A DNA stretch of 64,000 nucleotides from G963665005 sp963665005 (GTDB taxonomy: Bacteria; Bacillota; Clostridia; Christensenellales; SZUA-584). Below the pieces are notes generated by a model. It did not search any database. It had not been told where the DNA came from and saw nothing but the letters and a program-made list of their open reading frames with translations. The stretch spans positions 2,294,001-2,358,000 of the forward strand of contig CAXXTQ010000001.1 in assembly GCA_963665005.2 (NCBI GenBank), read 5' to 3'. The position numbers were made by a program, and so were the translations under genes. The first letter of the stretch is position 1. Each line of letters opens with the position of its first letter. This document shows positions 46,434 to 55,767 of this stretch, piece after piece.

Positions 46434-47057
46434 CTATTTAGATTGTCTTTCCTTTTTGCTTGTTACGGTAAGCTGAATAACAAGGCCGGCGACAAACAAT
46501 GCGGCAAGTGTTATAAGATATACAGTCGAAGAAAACGCGCCGAACATTGTCTGCTGGTCGTAATAAGCGGCAAGGCTTGTAAGCTGAAGATTGCTCGTCA
46601 GATGATAAATAAATTGGGCAAGCGCCGATGCGCCTATAAACGCCGTGAATATAGAAACAAAAATGCGACGTTTGTTAAGCGTGATAGACCCTAATATACA
46701 TCCTACTATAAGCACGGGAATATATACGTACCAGTCGAAAATATTGAGGCTGAATACTTCTATAAGCAGCAGGCAGAGAAGAACTCCTCCCCCAAACCCT
46801 ATGAAGAATATACCGGCATAGAAAAACAGCACGAAAAGCACCGCTCCGACAACTCCCGCCCCGAGGCTGATCAGCAAAACTGCTATGTCGCTAAGAGACG
46901 TAACGGCAGGCAGAAGCGTACTCGCAAGCAAAAAGCCAAGCACAAACCCATAAACAGCTATAATAATTTTTATCCAACGATTTCCAAAGAAGCAGAATAC
47001 AATGCCTATAAGAAGATAGACGATTAACATGATAATTGCTAATGTTTGAGAATCCAT
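46434..47057 (-). CDS. Multi-pass membrane protein (DUF4203/TM7S3-like)
   Basis: 207 residues with about seven membrane helices. VFCFFGNRWIKIIIAVYGFVLGFLLASTL matches the first helices of the next gene, and GAGVVGAVLFVLFFYAGIFFIGFGGG carries the small-residue helices of the DUF4203 group. Lacks the charged tail of its paralogue. RBS GGGAGG precedes ATG. The 47058-47207 gap upstream is AT-rich without a clear signal. Function unknown. Confidence 0.7.
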   Translation of the reverse strand: MDSQTLAIIMLIVYLLIGIVFCFFGNRWIKIIIAVYGFVLGFLLASTLLPAVTSLSDIAVLLISLGAGVVGAVLFVLFFYAGIFFIGFGGGVLLCLLLIEVFSLNIFDWYVYIPVLIVGCILGSITLNKRRIFVSIFTAFIGASALAQFIYHLTSNLQLTSLAAYYDQQTMFGAFSSTVYLITLAALFVAGLVIQLTVTSKKERQSK

Positions 47058-47207
47058 AATTACCTCCCGGTTTTTTTATATTGTATCACAGTAAATAAAA
47101 AAAATCATTCACACCGCCGACAATTTTATCAAAAAAGACGTCAAATAAATTTATTAATTTTCAAAACAGTCTTTTGATACGCAAAAATTAAAAAACATAT
47201 TGAAATA

Positions 47208-47693
47208 TCAAGATAGAATAAGCCGCATGCCAGGATAAACTTTGCCGCTTTTATCAAGGCAGTTTATATTTCTTATACTGTCTGCGCTTATATTATACCG
47301 TTTTGCAATATCTTCAATGCTTTCATGCGGGCGTACTGTATAAAGCTCTCCTTTTATCACTGGTATGCTAAGGATATCACCCTCTTTTATGCTGCTTAAA
47401 TCGTCAATGCCGTTTGTCTTTAGAAGAATGTTCATTGTGATACCGTGCATTCTTGCTATGCTGTAAAAGGTGTCCTGCGCCTTTGCTGTGTATGTAATAA
47501 ATACGCCGCTGTTTTTCTCTCCTGCGCACCTGTTGCAGTAACACTTTTTTGGTATCTTTATCTCTTTGCCGTAAAATCCTGTTTCATTAATTGAATTTGC
47601 CCTCATTATCATGCATACGGGCACTTTATAATAAGCGCTGAGCGTCTCTATTTTCTCTTTTGGTTTCATTTTATGTACAGCCAGCATATCCAT
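47208..47693 (-). CDS. LysM-domain protein without signal peptide
   Basis: 161 residues from ATG 47693, which has GAGGAG at 7 nt; a longer frame would overlap the Fe-ADH gene. Three LysM units can be read: about 1-45 (ETLSAYYKVPVCMIMRANSI), 62-105 (TAKAQDTFYSIARMHGITMNILLKTNGI) and 115-161 (YTVRPHESIEDIAKRYNISADSIRNINCL). Between the first two is a CNRCAGE pair of cysteines. LysM binds N-acetylglucosamine polymers, but no export signal is seen; in spore formers such proteins are often built into the spore coat. It follows the Fe-ADH gene closely. Confidence 0.8.
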   Translation of the reverse strand: MDMLAVHKMKPKEKIETLSAYYKVPVCMIMRANSINETGFYGKEIKIPKKCYCNRCAGEKNSGVFITYTAKAQDTFYSIARMHGITMNILLKTNGIDDLSSIKEGDILSIPVIKGELYTVRPHESIEDIAKRYNISADSIRNINCLDKSGKVYPGMRLILS

Positions 47694-47733
47694 ATAAAAA
47701 CTCCTCGGTAAAGGATATGCTAAGGGCTCTGGG

Positions 47734-48888
47734 TTATATGATAGACAGAATAAATTCTTCACAGTCCTCCAGCGAAATTTCTATAGGATTTTTGCTCATT
47801 GACGAACCCATCGACGCCTTTGCCAGATCTTTCACCATTTCGATTTTTACGCCCAGTTCCCCGAGCCTTACGGGCAGCCCGAGATATTGGCAGAGCGAAG
47901 CTATTTTATCGGCAGCGGCGTAAGATGCCTCTGTTTCATTCAAAAATTTATTTGTGCTAAAAACCCTTGCCAGATTTGCGTATTTTGTGATCCCCTTATC
48001 TATATTGTATCTCATTACATGCGGCAAAAGCATGCCGCAGGCAATTCCGTGGCGCACTCCGAGCATTGCACCAAGACCCGCGCCTATTCCGTGAGCGGCG
48101 CCCAGCCCCGCGTTAGCAAGGCACATTCCGCTTACCATAGACGCTAGTGCCATAGTCTCCCTCGCGTCTATATCGCTGCCATCGTCGTACGCTTTTTTGA
48201 GCGCTTTTACTGCAAGCGGAGTATGGTAAAGCGACATAGCATCGCAAAACTCGTTAGCTTGTTTTGCTGTGTAGCTTTCTATAAGCTGGCATATAGCGTC
48301 CATGCCCGAAGCAGCCGTTATGCTTTTTGGAACGGATAGCGTAAGCTCGGGATCAAGCAGAACAATATCGGCGATTAGCTTTTCGTGCCTTATGCTTTTT
48401 TTAAAGCCTTCTTTTAAAGACATAATTACAGCGTTTTTTGTAACTTCCGTACCCGTGCCCGATGTCGTAGGCACAGCAATAAAAGGCAGAGGATCTTTTT
48501 CTATCTGCCTGCCCGTACCCACGCCTTCAAGATAATCGCGCACGCTGCCGCCGTTTGTGATAACGCCTGCCGCAGCTTTCGCGGTATCCATTACACTTCC
48601 GCCGCCTATTCCTATGACTGCGTCTGCGCCTGCGTCTATAGCCGCCATTACAGCTTCGTCAACAATTTCCGGCGTCGGCTCGGCCGTAATGCCCGTATGA
48701 AGCGTGTGTTTTTTCCCCATAGCTTCCAACCCGCCTGCCAGTTCTTCCAGCACGCCCGATTTTCTCATAGACTCGCCGCCGGCGACTATAAGAAAATGCT
48801 GCCCTAAATTCCGGCTTAGCTCGGGAAGCTTTTTTATACTGCCCTTTTCAAAGACGATTTTTGACGCCGTATAAAACTCGAATTTCAT
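47734..48888 (-). CDS. Iron-containing alcohol dehydrogenase
   Basis: 384 residues. Group III NAD(P)-dependent dehydrogenase: GGGSVMDTAKAAAGV nucleotide loop, metal-binding region AAHGIGAGLGAMLGVRHGIACGMLLPHVMRYN with the conserved histidines. Cytoplasmic reduction of an aldehyde or oxidation of an alcohol; substrate unknown. Start overlaps the upstream ApgM-like gene by one base, with GGAGG ahead of it. Third gene of a DUF362-ApgM-ADH operon, which suggests a shared pathway. Confidence 0.92.
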   Translation of the reverse strand: MKFEFYTASKIVFEKGSIKKLPELSRNLGQHFLIVAGGESMRKSGVLEELAGGLEAMGKKHTLHTGITAEPTPEIVDEAVMAAIDAGADAVIGIGGGSVMDTAKAAAGVITNGGSVRDYLEGVGTGRQIEKDPLPFIAVPTTSGTGTEVTKNAVIMSLKEGFKKSIRHEKLIADIVLLDPELTLSVPKSITAASGMDAICQLIESYTAKQANEFCDAMSLYHTPLAVKALKKAYDDGSDIDARETMALASMVSGMCLANAGLGAAHGIGAGLGAMLGVRHGIACGMLLPHVMRYNIDKGITKYANLARVFSTNKFLNETEASYAAADKIASLCQYLGLPVRLGELGVKIEMVKDLAKASMGSSMSKNPIEISLEDCEEFILSII

Positions 48889-50051
48889 CACAATTCCTCC
48901 GCATTATTCTGAACCGCAACGAGCTCCGGCGCAGTCAGGCTTCTTTTCGCGTCTCTGCAAAACTGTTCAGTGAACCTGCCTTTTTGCCCCCCGCCCTGCC
49001 CGAGCAGCATAAACGGAGCAGGCTCGCCGCCGTGCCCGCCGCTGTCCGAGAAAGTATAATGGTCAGAAACTATAATGCCGCTGTACCGTTCTTTTATCTC
49101 TTCAAAAAACGGTTTTATAAAATACTCGTCAATTTTCTCTATTGCTTCTTTTTTTTCTACCGGCAAAAGTTCATGAGAAAGGTCATCAAGTTTTTGTATA
49201 TGGATATACGAGAAATCGTATTCGCTAACCGCCTTTATAGCCGCTTCTTTCTTTCTTTTCAGAAAATCAACAAAACTGCCCTCTTCGCTCATAGTACGGC
49301 AGTCGGTGCCCGAAAGCGCTGCAATACCGCGCATAAGAGATGTCTCGGCAAGTATAACGCGGCTCGCCTTTTGCGTATCACCAAAGTCGGGAGCGTATGA
49401 CGTACCCCAGAACCATATTGCGTTGGCACGAGTATCGTTATCTTTTTTGAGCACCTCATATGCTTTTTTGAGCAAATCAAAATATTTGCCTATGACTCCC
49501 CCGCCTTTTATATATTTTCTTATATCCTCGCCTATAATATCGTGCGGCGGCATGAACTTTAATTCTTTAGCGATATCAGCCTTGCCTTTTACAACGAGTA
49601 TGTTGCGAAACGTATCGGTGTTAATAAGCTCGAAAGGGCCTGTGAATACTTCTTTATTCAGCCTTTGCACAAGCGGCCTTGAAAGATGAGTTTCTATATC
49701 GTGCGCACTGTAGCTTTGTATTACGCCCTCCTCGAAACTGTCTCCTTCAAGCGTTACAAAGTTGCACCTTATATACAAATCTCCCTTTTCAACAGGTATA
49801 CCCGCGCCTGCCGCTTCTATTACGGCCCTTCCCGTATAAACCTTTTCGGGGTCGTATCCGAGAAGGCTCATATTGGCGACTGCGCTGCCTGTCTCGAGCC
49901 CTTCGGGGATAGTGCGCACAACTCCCGCTTTCGATTTTTCAAACAGTTTATCGAGCGCAGGAGTATTCGCCGCTTCCATAGGCGTTTTCCCGCCGAGCTT
50001 TTCTTGCGCTCTGTCTGCTATTCCGTCTAGTACTATCGTAAACTTTTTCAT
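48888..50051 (-). CDS. Archaeal-type cofactor-independent phosphoglycerate mutase (ApgM-like)
   Basis: 387 residues. Alkaline-phosphatase-superfamily layout: TIVLDGIADRA with the first metal Asp, TGSAVANMSLLGYDP containing the nucleophile Ser, GIPVEKGDLYIRCNFV, and late metal ligands in HIQKLDDLSHE and VSDHYTFSDSGGHGGEP. Interconverts 3- and 2-phosphoglycerate in archaea; bacterial members are also known as part of phosphonate or homoserine-type phosphotransfer pathways. It overlaps the DUF362 gene by 4 nt and the Fe-ADH gene by 1 nt. Being in this operon, it may serve a side pathway instead of glycolysis. Confidence 0.88.
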   Translation of the reverse strand: MKKFTIVLDGIADRAQEKLGGKTPMEAANTPALDKLFEKSKAGVVRTIPEGLETGSAVANMSLLGYDPEKVYTGRAVIEAAGAGIPVEKGDLYIRCNFVTLEGDSFEEGVIQSYSAHDIETHLSRPLVQRLNKEVFTGPFELINTDTFRNILVVKGKADIAKELKFMPPHDIIGEDIRKYIKGGGVIGKYFDLLKKAYEVLKKDNDTRANAIWFWGTSYAPDFGDTQKASRVILAETSLMRGIAALSGTDCRTMSEEGSFVDFLKRKKEAAIKAVSEYDFSYIHIQKLDDLSHELLPVEKKEAIEKIDEYFIKPFFEEIKERYSGIIVSDHYTFSDSGGHGGEPAPFMLLGQGGGQKGRFTEQFCRDAKRSLTAPELVAVQNNAEEL

Positions 50052-51130
50052 ATATCTCTCCTATATCTTTTTATTCCTTCCACAATCTCTTCCGTGCTAG
50101 GCGGACACCCTTTTATGCAGTAATCAAAACCATTAGTACAGTTACCGCATCCAATAGTGCCGTTCTTTTCTCTGTAACCCTGACCCACGCTGATATGCAA
50201 ACTGCCCAAATCGTGATTCTTTTCCATCTGCACAATCGCATTTGCCAGGTTACCGTAGCACGAGCTGCATGCCTTGCTCTGCGTTATATGAGAAGCGGCG
50301 GACTCAAGCTCTTTAGATCTTTTATGCTCTGTCTTTAAAGCCGCTTTGCCTATATGCACTATTTCCGCGCCGCTAAGGTCGCTGCTCCCCACGCCTATAT
50401 CAGCAGCTATTTTTATATATTCTATATCTTCAGGGCAGTATCCCAGCAAATCGGCAGCGTATGCGTCTATAAGCACGCTGTCCGTTCCTGCTATCATGGT
50501 GTTCATTGCCGCAGGATTCCCTCCCTCTTCAAAATCCGGGTCGGTGTAAATTCCGTCCGCAATAGTAAGAGAAGGATAAATCATTTTATTTAAGTACGCT
50601 ATAGGTTTATGCAGACCCATAGCGTGAAACCTGCGTTTTTCGCTGTCGGGTATAAGCCCTTTTAAATTTTTAAGCGCGCAAGTTATCTTGGTCTGGCAGT
50701 GCCCTTTTATAAGCGGCAGATTTATAAGATAATCTATATCGAACGCACGCTGCGAAATGTTTATCTCCATGCCGCGAAATTCGCATTTTTTAAAACTATC
50801 CTTTTTTACGTCGATAAGCTCAATGCCGTATCTTTTTGCCAAATCATCATATCCGCATACTTTAAAAGCGTCTTTTGTTTTTACCGCAAGCCATGAACTC
50901 TCTATTACTTTTAGATTATTGTAACCGCGCTCTGCAAAATACTCAATTATAGCTTCGCTTATAACCGGGTTGGTCGTGGCCCCGCTTTTATACCCTTTTG
51001 CTACCACGAGATTAGGTTTTAGCCCTATGCTTACGTTTTTATCCAAGCCGAGCTCGGGCCTTGCCGCCTGCAGAAGCTGCATTGTCATACGCCGAGCATC
51101 GCTTCCATCGGTAACATAAATTCTTGCCAT
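50048..51130 (-). CDS. DUF362 protein with C-terminal cysteine cluster
   Basis: 360 residues from ATG 51130 (AAAGGAG 6 nt upstream; the ATG two codons before overlaps that site). The DUF362 core shows VSIGLKPNLVVAKGYKSGATTNP, IDYLINLPLIKGHCQTKITCALKNLKG and AGTDSVLIDAYAADLLG. The C-terminus has CSSCYGNL, CGNC and CIKGCPPS, eight or so cysteines that could bind an iron-sulfur cluster. First gene of an operon with ApgM-like and Fe-ADH genes. Function not established. Confidence 0.85.
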   Translation of the reverse strand: MARIYVTDGSDARRMTMQLLQAARPELGLDKNVSIGLKPNLVVAKGYKSGATTNPVISEAIIEYFAERGYNNLKVIESSWLAVKTKDAFKVCGYDDLAKRYGIELIDVKKDSFKKCEFRGMEINISQRAFDIDYLINLPLIKGHCQTKITCALKNLKGLIPDSEKRRFHAMGLHKPIAYLNKMIYPSLTIADGIYTDPDFEEGGNPAAMNTMIAGTDSVLIDAYAADLLGYCPEDIEYIKIAADIGVGSSDLSGAEIVHIGKAALKTEHKRSKELESAASHITQSKACSSCYGNLANAIVQMEKNHDLGSLHISVGQGYREKNGTIGCGNCTNGFDYCIKGCPPSTEEIVEGIKRYRRDI

Positions 51131-51227
51131 GCACATCTCCTTTTACAATTGGCATTATACCATGCGGCATAATCTTTCTAAAGAGAAAGTTGCTGTTTAT
51201 ATAATATAAAAATTATATTCCGATACA

Positions 51228-51254
51228 AAAAAAGCGCCTTAATCGGCGCTTTTA
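51228..51254 (-). terminator. Terminator after the protease-kinase-like gene
   Basis: Minus strand AAAAGCGCC-GATTAA-GGCGCTTTTTTT, 11 bp after the stop at 51265. Confidence 0.88.
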
Positions 51255-51264
51255 TAATATAAAA

Positions 51265-53949
51265 TCATTCCCTGTGTAAAGTATAAGTTTTATCATCTTC
51301 GTAACAGTAAACACGGATGGTATCCATACCTTCGAATTCAAATTCATATAAATCATGTGCAGAATCGTCTTCTTCACTATAAATTATAAACTTAGCGTCT
51401 TCGATATCATAATAAAAATCACCATCCCAGTTAGTAAAACTATCCCAGGCACTCCAATGATCTTTATCTTTATCATAACTCATTTCAAATCTATAATCTC
51501 CTGAAGAATCCTCCCAATATCCTATTAAAAACCAAAATATTACTGAGTCTTTTAGAACATATTCCGAAACATTAATCAAACCTGAATAACTCATAAACGT
51601 TTCATATTCATCTTTTGTTAACTCTTCTTTATCATCAATAATAATCAGCAACGGTATTAAACCAATATAATCATCCGCTTGTTTATATCCCGTAATTATT
51701 TCCAAATTCTCTTTAGCAAAATCATATTCTTTATTTTCAAAAAAATCTAACGCTTCAACATATAAATCTTCTTTTATTGTTTCTAATTTATCTTTAGAAT
51801 CTTTGTATTCTCCAATCGCTTCTAACTCTGATATTGCACTAATCCAGTCCTCTTCTCCAATATTAAGAAGCGCTTTTTGATATGATATTTCGGGCAGCAA
51901 ATCTTCTGCTTTTTCATACCCCGAGCCTGCAAGTTCATTTAGCATTTTTTCTGCTGTATCGAATTTACCTTTCTCAATATAGCTTTGGGCTTCCGCCAAA
52001 TCCACGCCCATAACCATATCTTTAGAATCTTTATAATCTCCAAGCTCTATAAACATTTTTTTAGCCGATTCAAACGAGGAATTCTCAACCAAATATTTTG
52101 CATACAGATAATCCGTTTCGGATACCATATCGGCCGCGTCTTTAAAGTCATCAAGGTTTTCATAAATCTTTTTCGCTTTTTCGAATTCATTGCTCTTTAG
52201 ATAAAGGCCTGCCCTTATATATCTAGATAATTTTTGACTGTCTTTATAGAAAGAAAGCGCGCCCTTAAGGCTCTCTTCCGCCTTAGCGTATTCGCCCTCT
52301 ACAATATAATTGGTTGCCGTAACATAACTGCTCTCTGATGTAATCAGCAAAATCCCGAAAGCCAATATAACAAGTGCAACGCTTATCAAGCTTATAACAG
52401 CTGCCTTTCTTGAAAGTTTGAATCTTGGTATTTTATGTGCTGAAAAATCTGTATGTGAACCTGCAGTATTCTCAGCTGTTGTGCTTTCGCCCGATTCGAG
52501 CGCGGACGATTCATATTTAATCAAACATGCTTGGATCTGATTAATAAGCTCGTCTGTCGAAACCGCTCTTTTTTGATATTCGGGCTCTAAGCCTTTTTTT
52601 ATTGTTTCTATAAGGTTTTTATATTTATCGTCAAGCTCTCCGCCAAAATCCGGCACTTTTTCTTTTGAGGCTTCATAAGCGGGCGCAAGCGTTTTTCCTG
52701 TAATTATGTTATATAATGCAGCGGACAAAGAATATATGTCCGTCCATGGGCCTTTCATCTTATCCGTGCTGTAATGCTCGGGCGCAGAATACCCGGGGCG
52801 TATAAGCAATGCGCCTTGACTTTTCGATAATGCATTTTTAACAGACAAAACCGCTCCCGAGCTGTTAACTGATATATTCTGCGGGCAGATATCAAGATTA
52901 TGTTTTCCTTTATTATGCAGCTCGCGAACCTTTCGTATCAAAGGTAAAAAGGCGTAAAGCTTTGCGTCAAGCGATAGATTACATGCCATAAAATAATCGT
53001 TATAAGAATATACCTTTTTTCTTCTTCGCAGTAAAAAGAACAACATAAAACAAATAACCGCAAGCAGCACAACGCCTACGCTGATGAAAATTATCAAACT
53101 CGAAGTATCGGCAGGCGGCGGCTCTTGCGATTCAGTAGCTGCGCCGAGCACGGCAGTCACCTCCGGCTCAATCGTAGCTATGGGCGCAGGTGTCTCTTCT
53201 AATTTTTCCTCCTCTATCGCCGCGGAAGACAAATAGGCAATATTATTTGAAGTCAGCAGAGGTATTAGTTCTTTAATGCTGACAGCAACATTTATATCGT
53301 CTCCGAAAGCAAGAGTATTGATACCGATAATATGTCCGTTCTCATTAAGCAGCGGGCCGCCTGAGTTGCCATGGCTTATAGCAGCATTTATTTGTATAAG
53401 TTCCCTGTCCGGGCCGCCATCTATCAGCGAACTGGATTTTAGAGCGCTGATTATACCATCGGTTATTGTTATATCTTCTATGTTCAAAGCAACATCTTCT
53501 TCTATTTCGTCTGCAGTTCCCGGGAAACCAAGCGTATCAATCGGGTCTCCGGCTTTAGGCTCTGTCAAATCTTCTATCGTTACCGGCGGCAATTCGTATA
53601 TAGGATTATCAAGTTTTAATATGCAAACATCTGAGTTCTCAATACTCCTGTAAACAGTCGCTTCGGTGGAAATTGAATCTGATAAAAAAACCTTAATAAT
53701 ATGGGGATTCCCTTGAATCACATGGTAATTAGTAGCGATATATTCTATTGGAGATTCTGTTCCTATTGCAAAACCAGTCCCGCTGGTAACAATAATTTTA
53801 TCGTCAAATGAATAACCACAAATAATACGTACTATACTTTCACGCGCGTCTAAAACTTCTTGAGGAACGGCGTTTGCGCCAAGAGCTATGCCCGGAAAAA
53901 GAATAAGAAGCGCTAACAATAAAATCACAAAAAAACGTATTTTTTTCAT
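51265..53949 (-). CDS. Trypsin-like protease / membrane / kinase-like C-lobe / membrane / TPR-like multidomain protein
   Basis: 894 residues. Signal peptide (1-24); trypsin-like serine protease with H76 (TNYHVIQG), D107 (NSDVCILKLD) and S196 (GNSGGPLL), all present; membrane helix about 282-305; a cytoplasmic segment resembling the C-lobe of a Ser/Thr kinase (NLDICPQNI in place of HRDxxxxN, GYSAPEHY, GPWTDIYSLSAALYNIITGK). No glycine loop, catalytic Lys or DFG is seen, so it is a kinase remnant or pseudokinase. Second membrane helix about 508-527; then repeated TPR-like units (DYKDSKDM, FDTAEKMLNEL) outside, and a beta-rich C-terminus. I infer an envelope stress sensor. RBS GGAAG precedes ATG. 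Monocistronic. Confidence 0.85.
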   Translation of the reverse strand: MKKIRFFVILLLALLILFPGIALGANAVPQEVLDARESIVRIICGYSFDDKIIVTSGTGFAIGTESPIEYIATNYHVIQGNPHIIKVFLSDSISTEATVYRSIENSDVCILKLDNPIYELPPVTIEDLTEPKAGDPIDTLGFPGTADEIEEDVALNIEDITITDGIISALKSSSLIDGGPDRELIQINAAISHGNSGGPLLNENGHIIGINTLAFGDDINVAVSIKELIPLLTSNNIAYLSSAAIEEEKLEETPAPIATIEPEVTAVLGAATESQEPPPADTSSLIIFISVGVVLLAVICFMLFFLLRRRKKVYSYNDYFMACNLSLDAKLYAFLPLIRKVRELHNKGKHNLDICPQNISVNSSGAVLSVKNALSKSQGALLIRPGYSAPEHYSTDKMKGPWTDIYSLSAALYNIITGKTLAPAYEASKEKVPDFGGELDDKYKNLIETIKKGLEPEYQKRAVSTDELINQIQACLIKYESSALESGESTTAENTAGSHTDFSAHKIPRFKLSRKAAVISLISVALVILAFGILLITSESSYVTATNYIVEGEYAKAEESLKGALSFYKDSQKLSRYIRAGLYLKSNEFEKAKKIYENLDDFKDAADMVSETDYLYAKYLVENSSFESAKKMFIELGDYKDSKDMVMGVDLAEAQSYIEKGKFDTAEKMLNELAGSGYEKAEDLLPEISYQKALLNIGEEDWISAISELEAIGEYKDSKDKLETIKEDLYVEALDFFENKEYDFAKENLEIITGYKQADDYIGLIPLLIIIDDKEELTKDEYETFMSYSGLINVSEYVLKDSVIFWFLIGYWEDSSGDYRFEMSYDKDKDHWSAWDSFTNWDGDFYYDIEDAKFIIYSEEDDSAHDLYEFEFEGMDTIRVYCYEDDKTYTLHRE

Positions 53950-54048
53950 AACCTTCCTCTTTCATCATTTAATTCTATTTATTTACATTATATAGATAAT
54001 TTGTTCGAATTGCAATAATATATTTGTTATTACTTGGCAATATATGTA

Positions 54049-54381
54049 TTATTTTGTTGTGCTTCTTTTTCTTTTTGGCTTTACTGTAATCTCTCGTAAT
54101 GTTACGCCGTTTACGTAAACTTTAACAACGTAATTCTTTTCTGATGCAAGCGGCCCGAATAAAAACTCTCCCTCGCCGTCAGAAAACGTATGAGAAACAG
54201 GAGTCAGTTTTTGTTCTTCCTGAAGATAAAGCCGCACGACGGCATCTTTTATTTTTTCGCCGTCCATATCATAAACCGTACCGTGAACAATGCTCCTTTG
54301 CTCTTTAGGAATGGTTACAACCGCTTCTATTCTCTCGTTTTTTCCGGGCGTAAACGCAAATTTCATTGGATACAGCGGCAT
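54049..54381 (-). CDS. Small carboxypeptidase-regulatory-like (Ig-like) domain protein
   Basis: 110 residues from ATG 54381 with GAGGTG at 6 nt. A single beta-sandwich: GTVYDMDGEKIKDAVVRLYL ... TFSDGEGEFLFGPL ... YVVKVYVNGV is the usual carboxypepD_reg pattern. No signal peptide, and a basic C-terminus (KPKRKRSTTK). Such short stand-alone domains occur in spore-forming Clostridia; whether it is a coat protein is open. Stands alone on the minus strand facing the zinc-ribbon gene. Confidence 0.75.
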   Translation of the reverse strand: MPLYPMKFAFTPGKNERIEAVVTIPKEQRSIVHGTVYDMDGEKIKDAVVRLYLQEEQKLTPVSHTFSDGEGEFLFGPLASEKNYVVKVYVNGVTLREITVKPKRKRSTTK

Positions 54382-54499
54382 ATCTTTCACCTCGCAAAAT
54401 ATCTTTTAATAATATATTCACAAACAATGGCAATAATGTATGGTATATTATGATATAATTACTTTCCAAATAAAATTCTAACTTAGGAGAAATGATTCT

Positions 54500-55705
54500 A
54501 TGTTTTTTGGCATTAGAGAAAAAAGAATTCAGATGGGCAGCTTTAACAGCGATAAATGCGAAAAGTGCGGCAAAGGCGAGGAATATCAATTTTTTAAGAT
54601 AACAAAATACTTTGTTGCTTTTTTTATAAATCTTATTCCTCTTGGCTCATCTTATGAATATGTTTGCGAGCAATGCGAGGTAACAGAAACTGTTGATAGA
54701 GACGCAGGGAAGATTTTAGCTAATAAAAAATTCGGGAAAAAACAGCGCATTCAAATTCTTCAGACTGTCCTGAAAATATCAGCTTTTTTATTGGTAATAG
54801 CAGCCGCAGTAGTCCTTCCCCTCTTGCTTCGCCAGCCCGATTTTACCAATCCCGCTGTGTTAAAAGCGCTTGTAAAAGATGACGGAGTATACAGCATACA
54901 AAACGATAAGGGCGATATATACGCCATAGTCGAGATTTTAGAAGGCGAAAAAACCATTACCTTTTTTGACGATACAAGCACGCTTACCGGCGAAGGCGGA
55001 GCAGACAAAGGTTTTGTTATACATCATCATTATGAGCAGGTATCGGACGACAAACAGGTTTACCCGGGCGCTTTACTCGAAATCGGCGAAGACAGGTTCG
55101 AGCGTATATTAGATGATGTCGGCGTTCTAAAAGACCAATATGATGTTCCCGTCCGTTCTTATTATTTTGATATAGAGAATGATTCGCTTGGCTTCGCTAT
55201 GGGAATTGCCGATTTGACTACAATAGAATATACAAAAGATAAGGCAACTTATTATCTAGATTATTATTTATCCGATCAGGATGTGCAAAGCTATGCCGTT
55301 GTATTGTATCTTGGAGATACGCAGAAAATATCAGCAACATTTATTCCTAAGCTTTCGGGCGACGATTACGACCAGCTGGCGTCGCTGAACGTATACAAAT
55401 TGGAAAACGGCAGAGTCTTATCGCAGACTATTTATGAACTTGACGAAGAAACGCAAACTCTGGCGTATGACAGCGGAATATTGATATCGAGCAGCCTTGA
55501 TGAGATAAACGCTTTTATAAAGGATAATGAGCTCAAGCCCGTTTATATAGTCGAATATAAGTATTATAAGGACACCGAAGTTGTTACATCAATGGATATT
55601 TCCATGCCCGACGAACTTGGCGTAATGCAAACAACTCCGCAGAACTTTGATGTGACAATGAAAAACGGCTATTATATACAGCAGGAACATCAGGAAGCGG
55701 AATAA
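54500..55705 (+). CDS. Zinc-ribbon membrane protein of unknown function
   Basis: 401 residues. Cytoplasmic N-terminus with four cysteines in a zinc-ribbon arrangement (CEKCGKGEE ... CEQCEVTE, residues 20-60) enclosing a hydrophobic stretch, then one membrane helix (LKISAFLLVIAAAVVLPLLL, about 92-112) and a 290-residue beta-rich outer domain with no family I recognise. Acidic C-terminus. RBS TAGGAG is 9 nt before ATG. It is the first of four zinc-ribbon membrane proteins in this stretch. Confidence 0.72.
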   Translation: MFFGIREKRIQMGSFNSDKCEKCGKGEEYQFFKITKYFVAFFINLIPLGSSYEYVCEQCEVTETVDRDAGKILANKKFGKKQRIQILQTVLKISAFLLVIAAAVVLPLLLRQPDFTNPAVLKALVKDDGVYSIQNDKGDIYAIVEILEGEKTITFFDDTSTLTGEGGADKGFVIHHHYEQVSDDKQVYPGALLEIGEDRFERILDDVGVLKDQYDVPVRSYYFDIENDSLGFAMGIADLTTIEYTKDKATYYLDYYLSDQDVQSYAVVLYLGDTQKISATFIPKLSGDDYDQLASLNVYKLENGRVLSQTIYELDEETQTLAYDSGILISSSLDEINAFIKDNELKPVYIVEYKYYKDTEVVTSMDISMPDELGVMQTTPQNFDVTMKNGYYIQQEHQEAE

Positions 55706-55716
55706 ATCTTCATACA

Positions 55717-55752
55717 AAAAAGACGCATTCTCTTATAGAACGCGTCTTTTTT
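55717..55752. terminator. Bidirectional terminator between convergent zinc-ribbon genes
   Basis: AAAAGACGC and GCGTCTTTT arms with an inner TTCT/AGAA stem, A/T tracts on both sides. Confidence 0.87.
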
Positions 55753-55767
55753 TATATATTTTCATAA

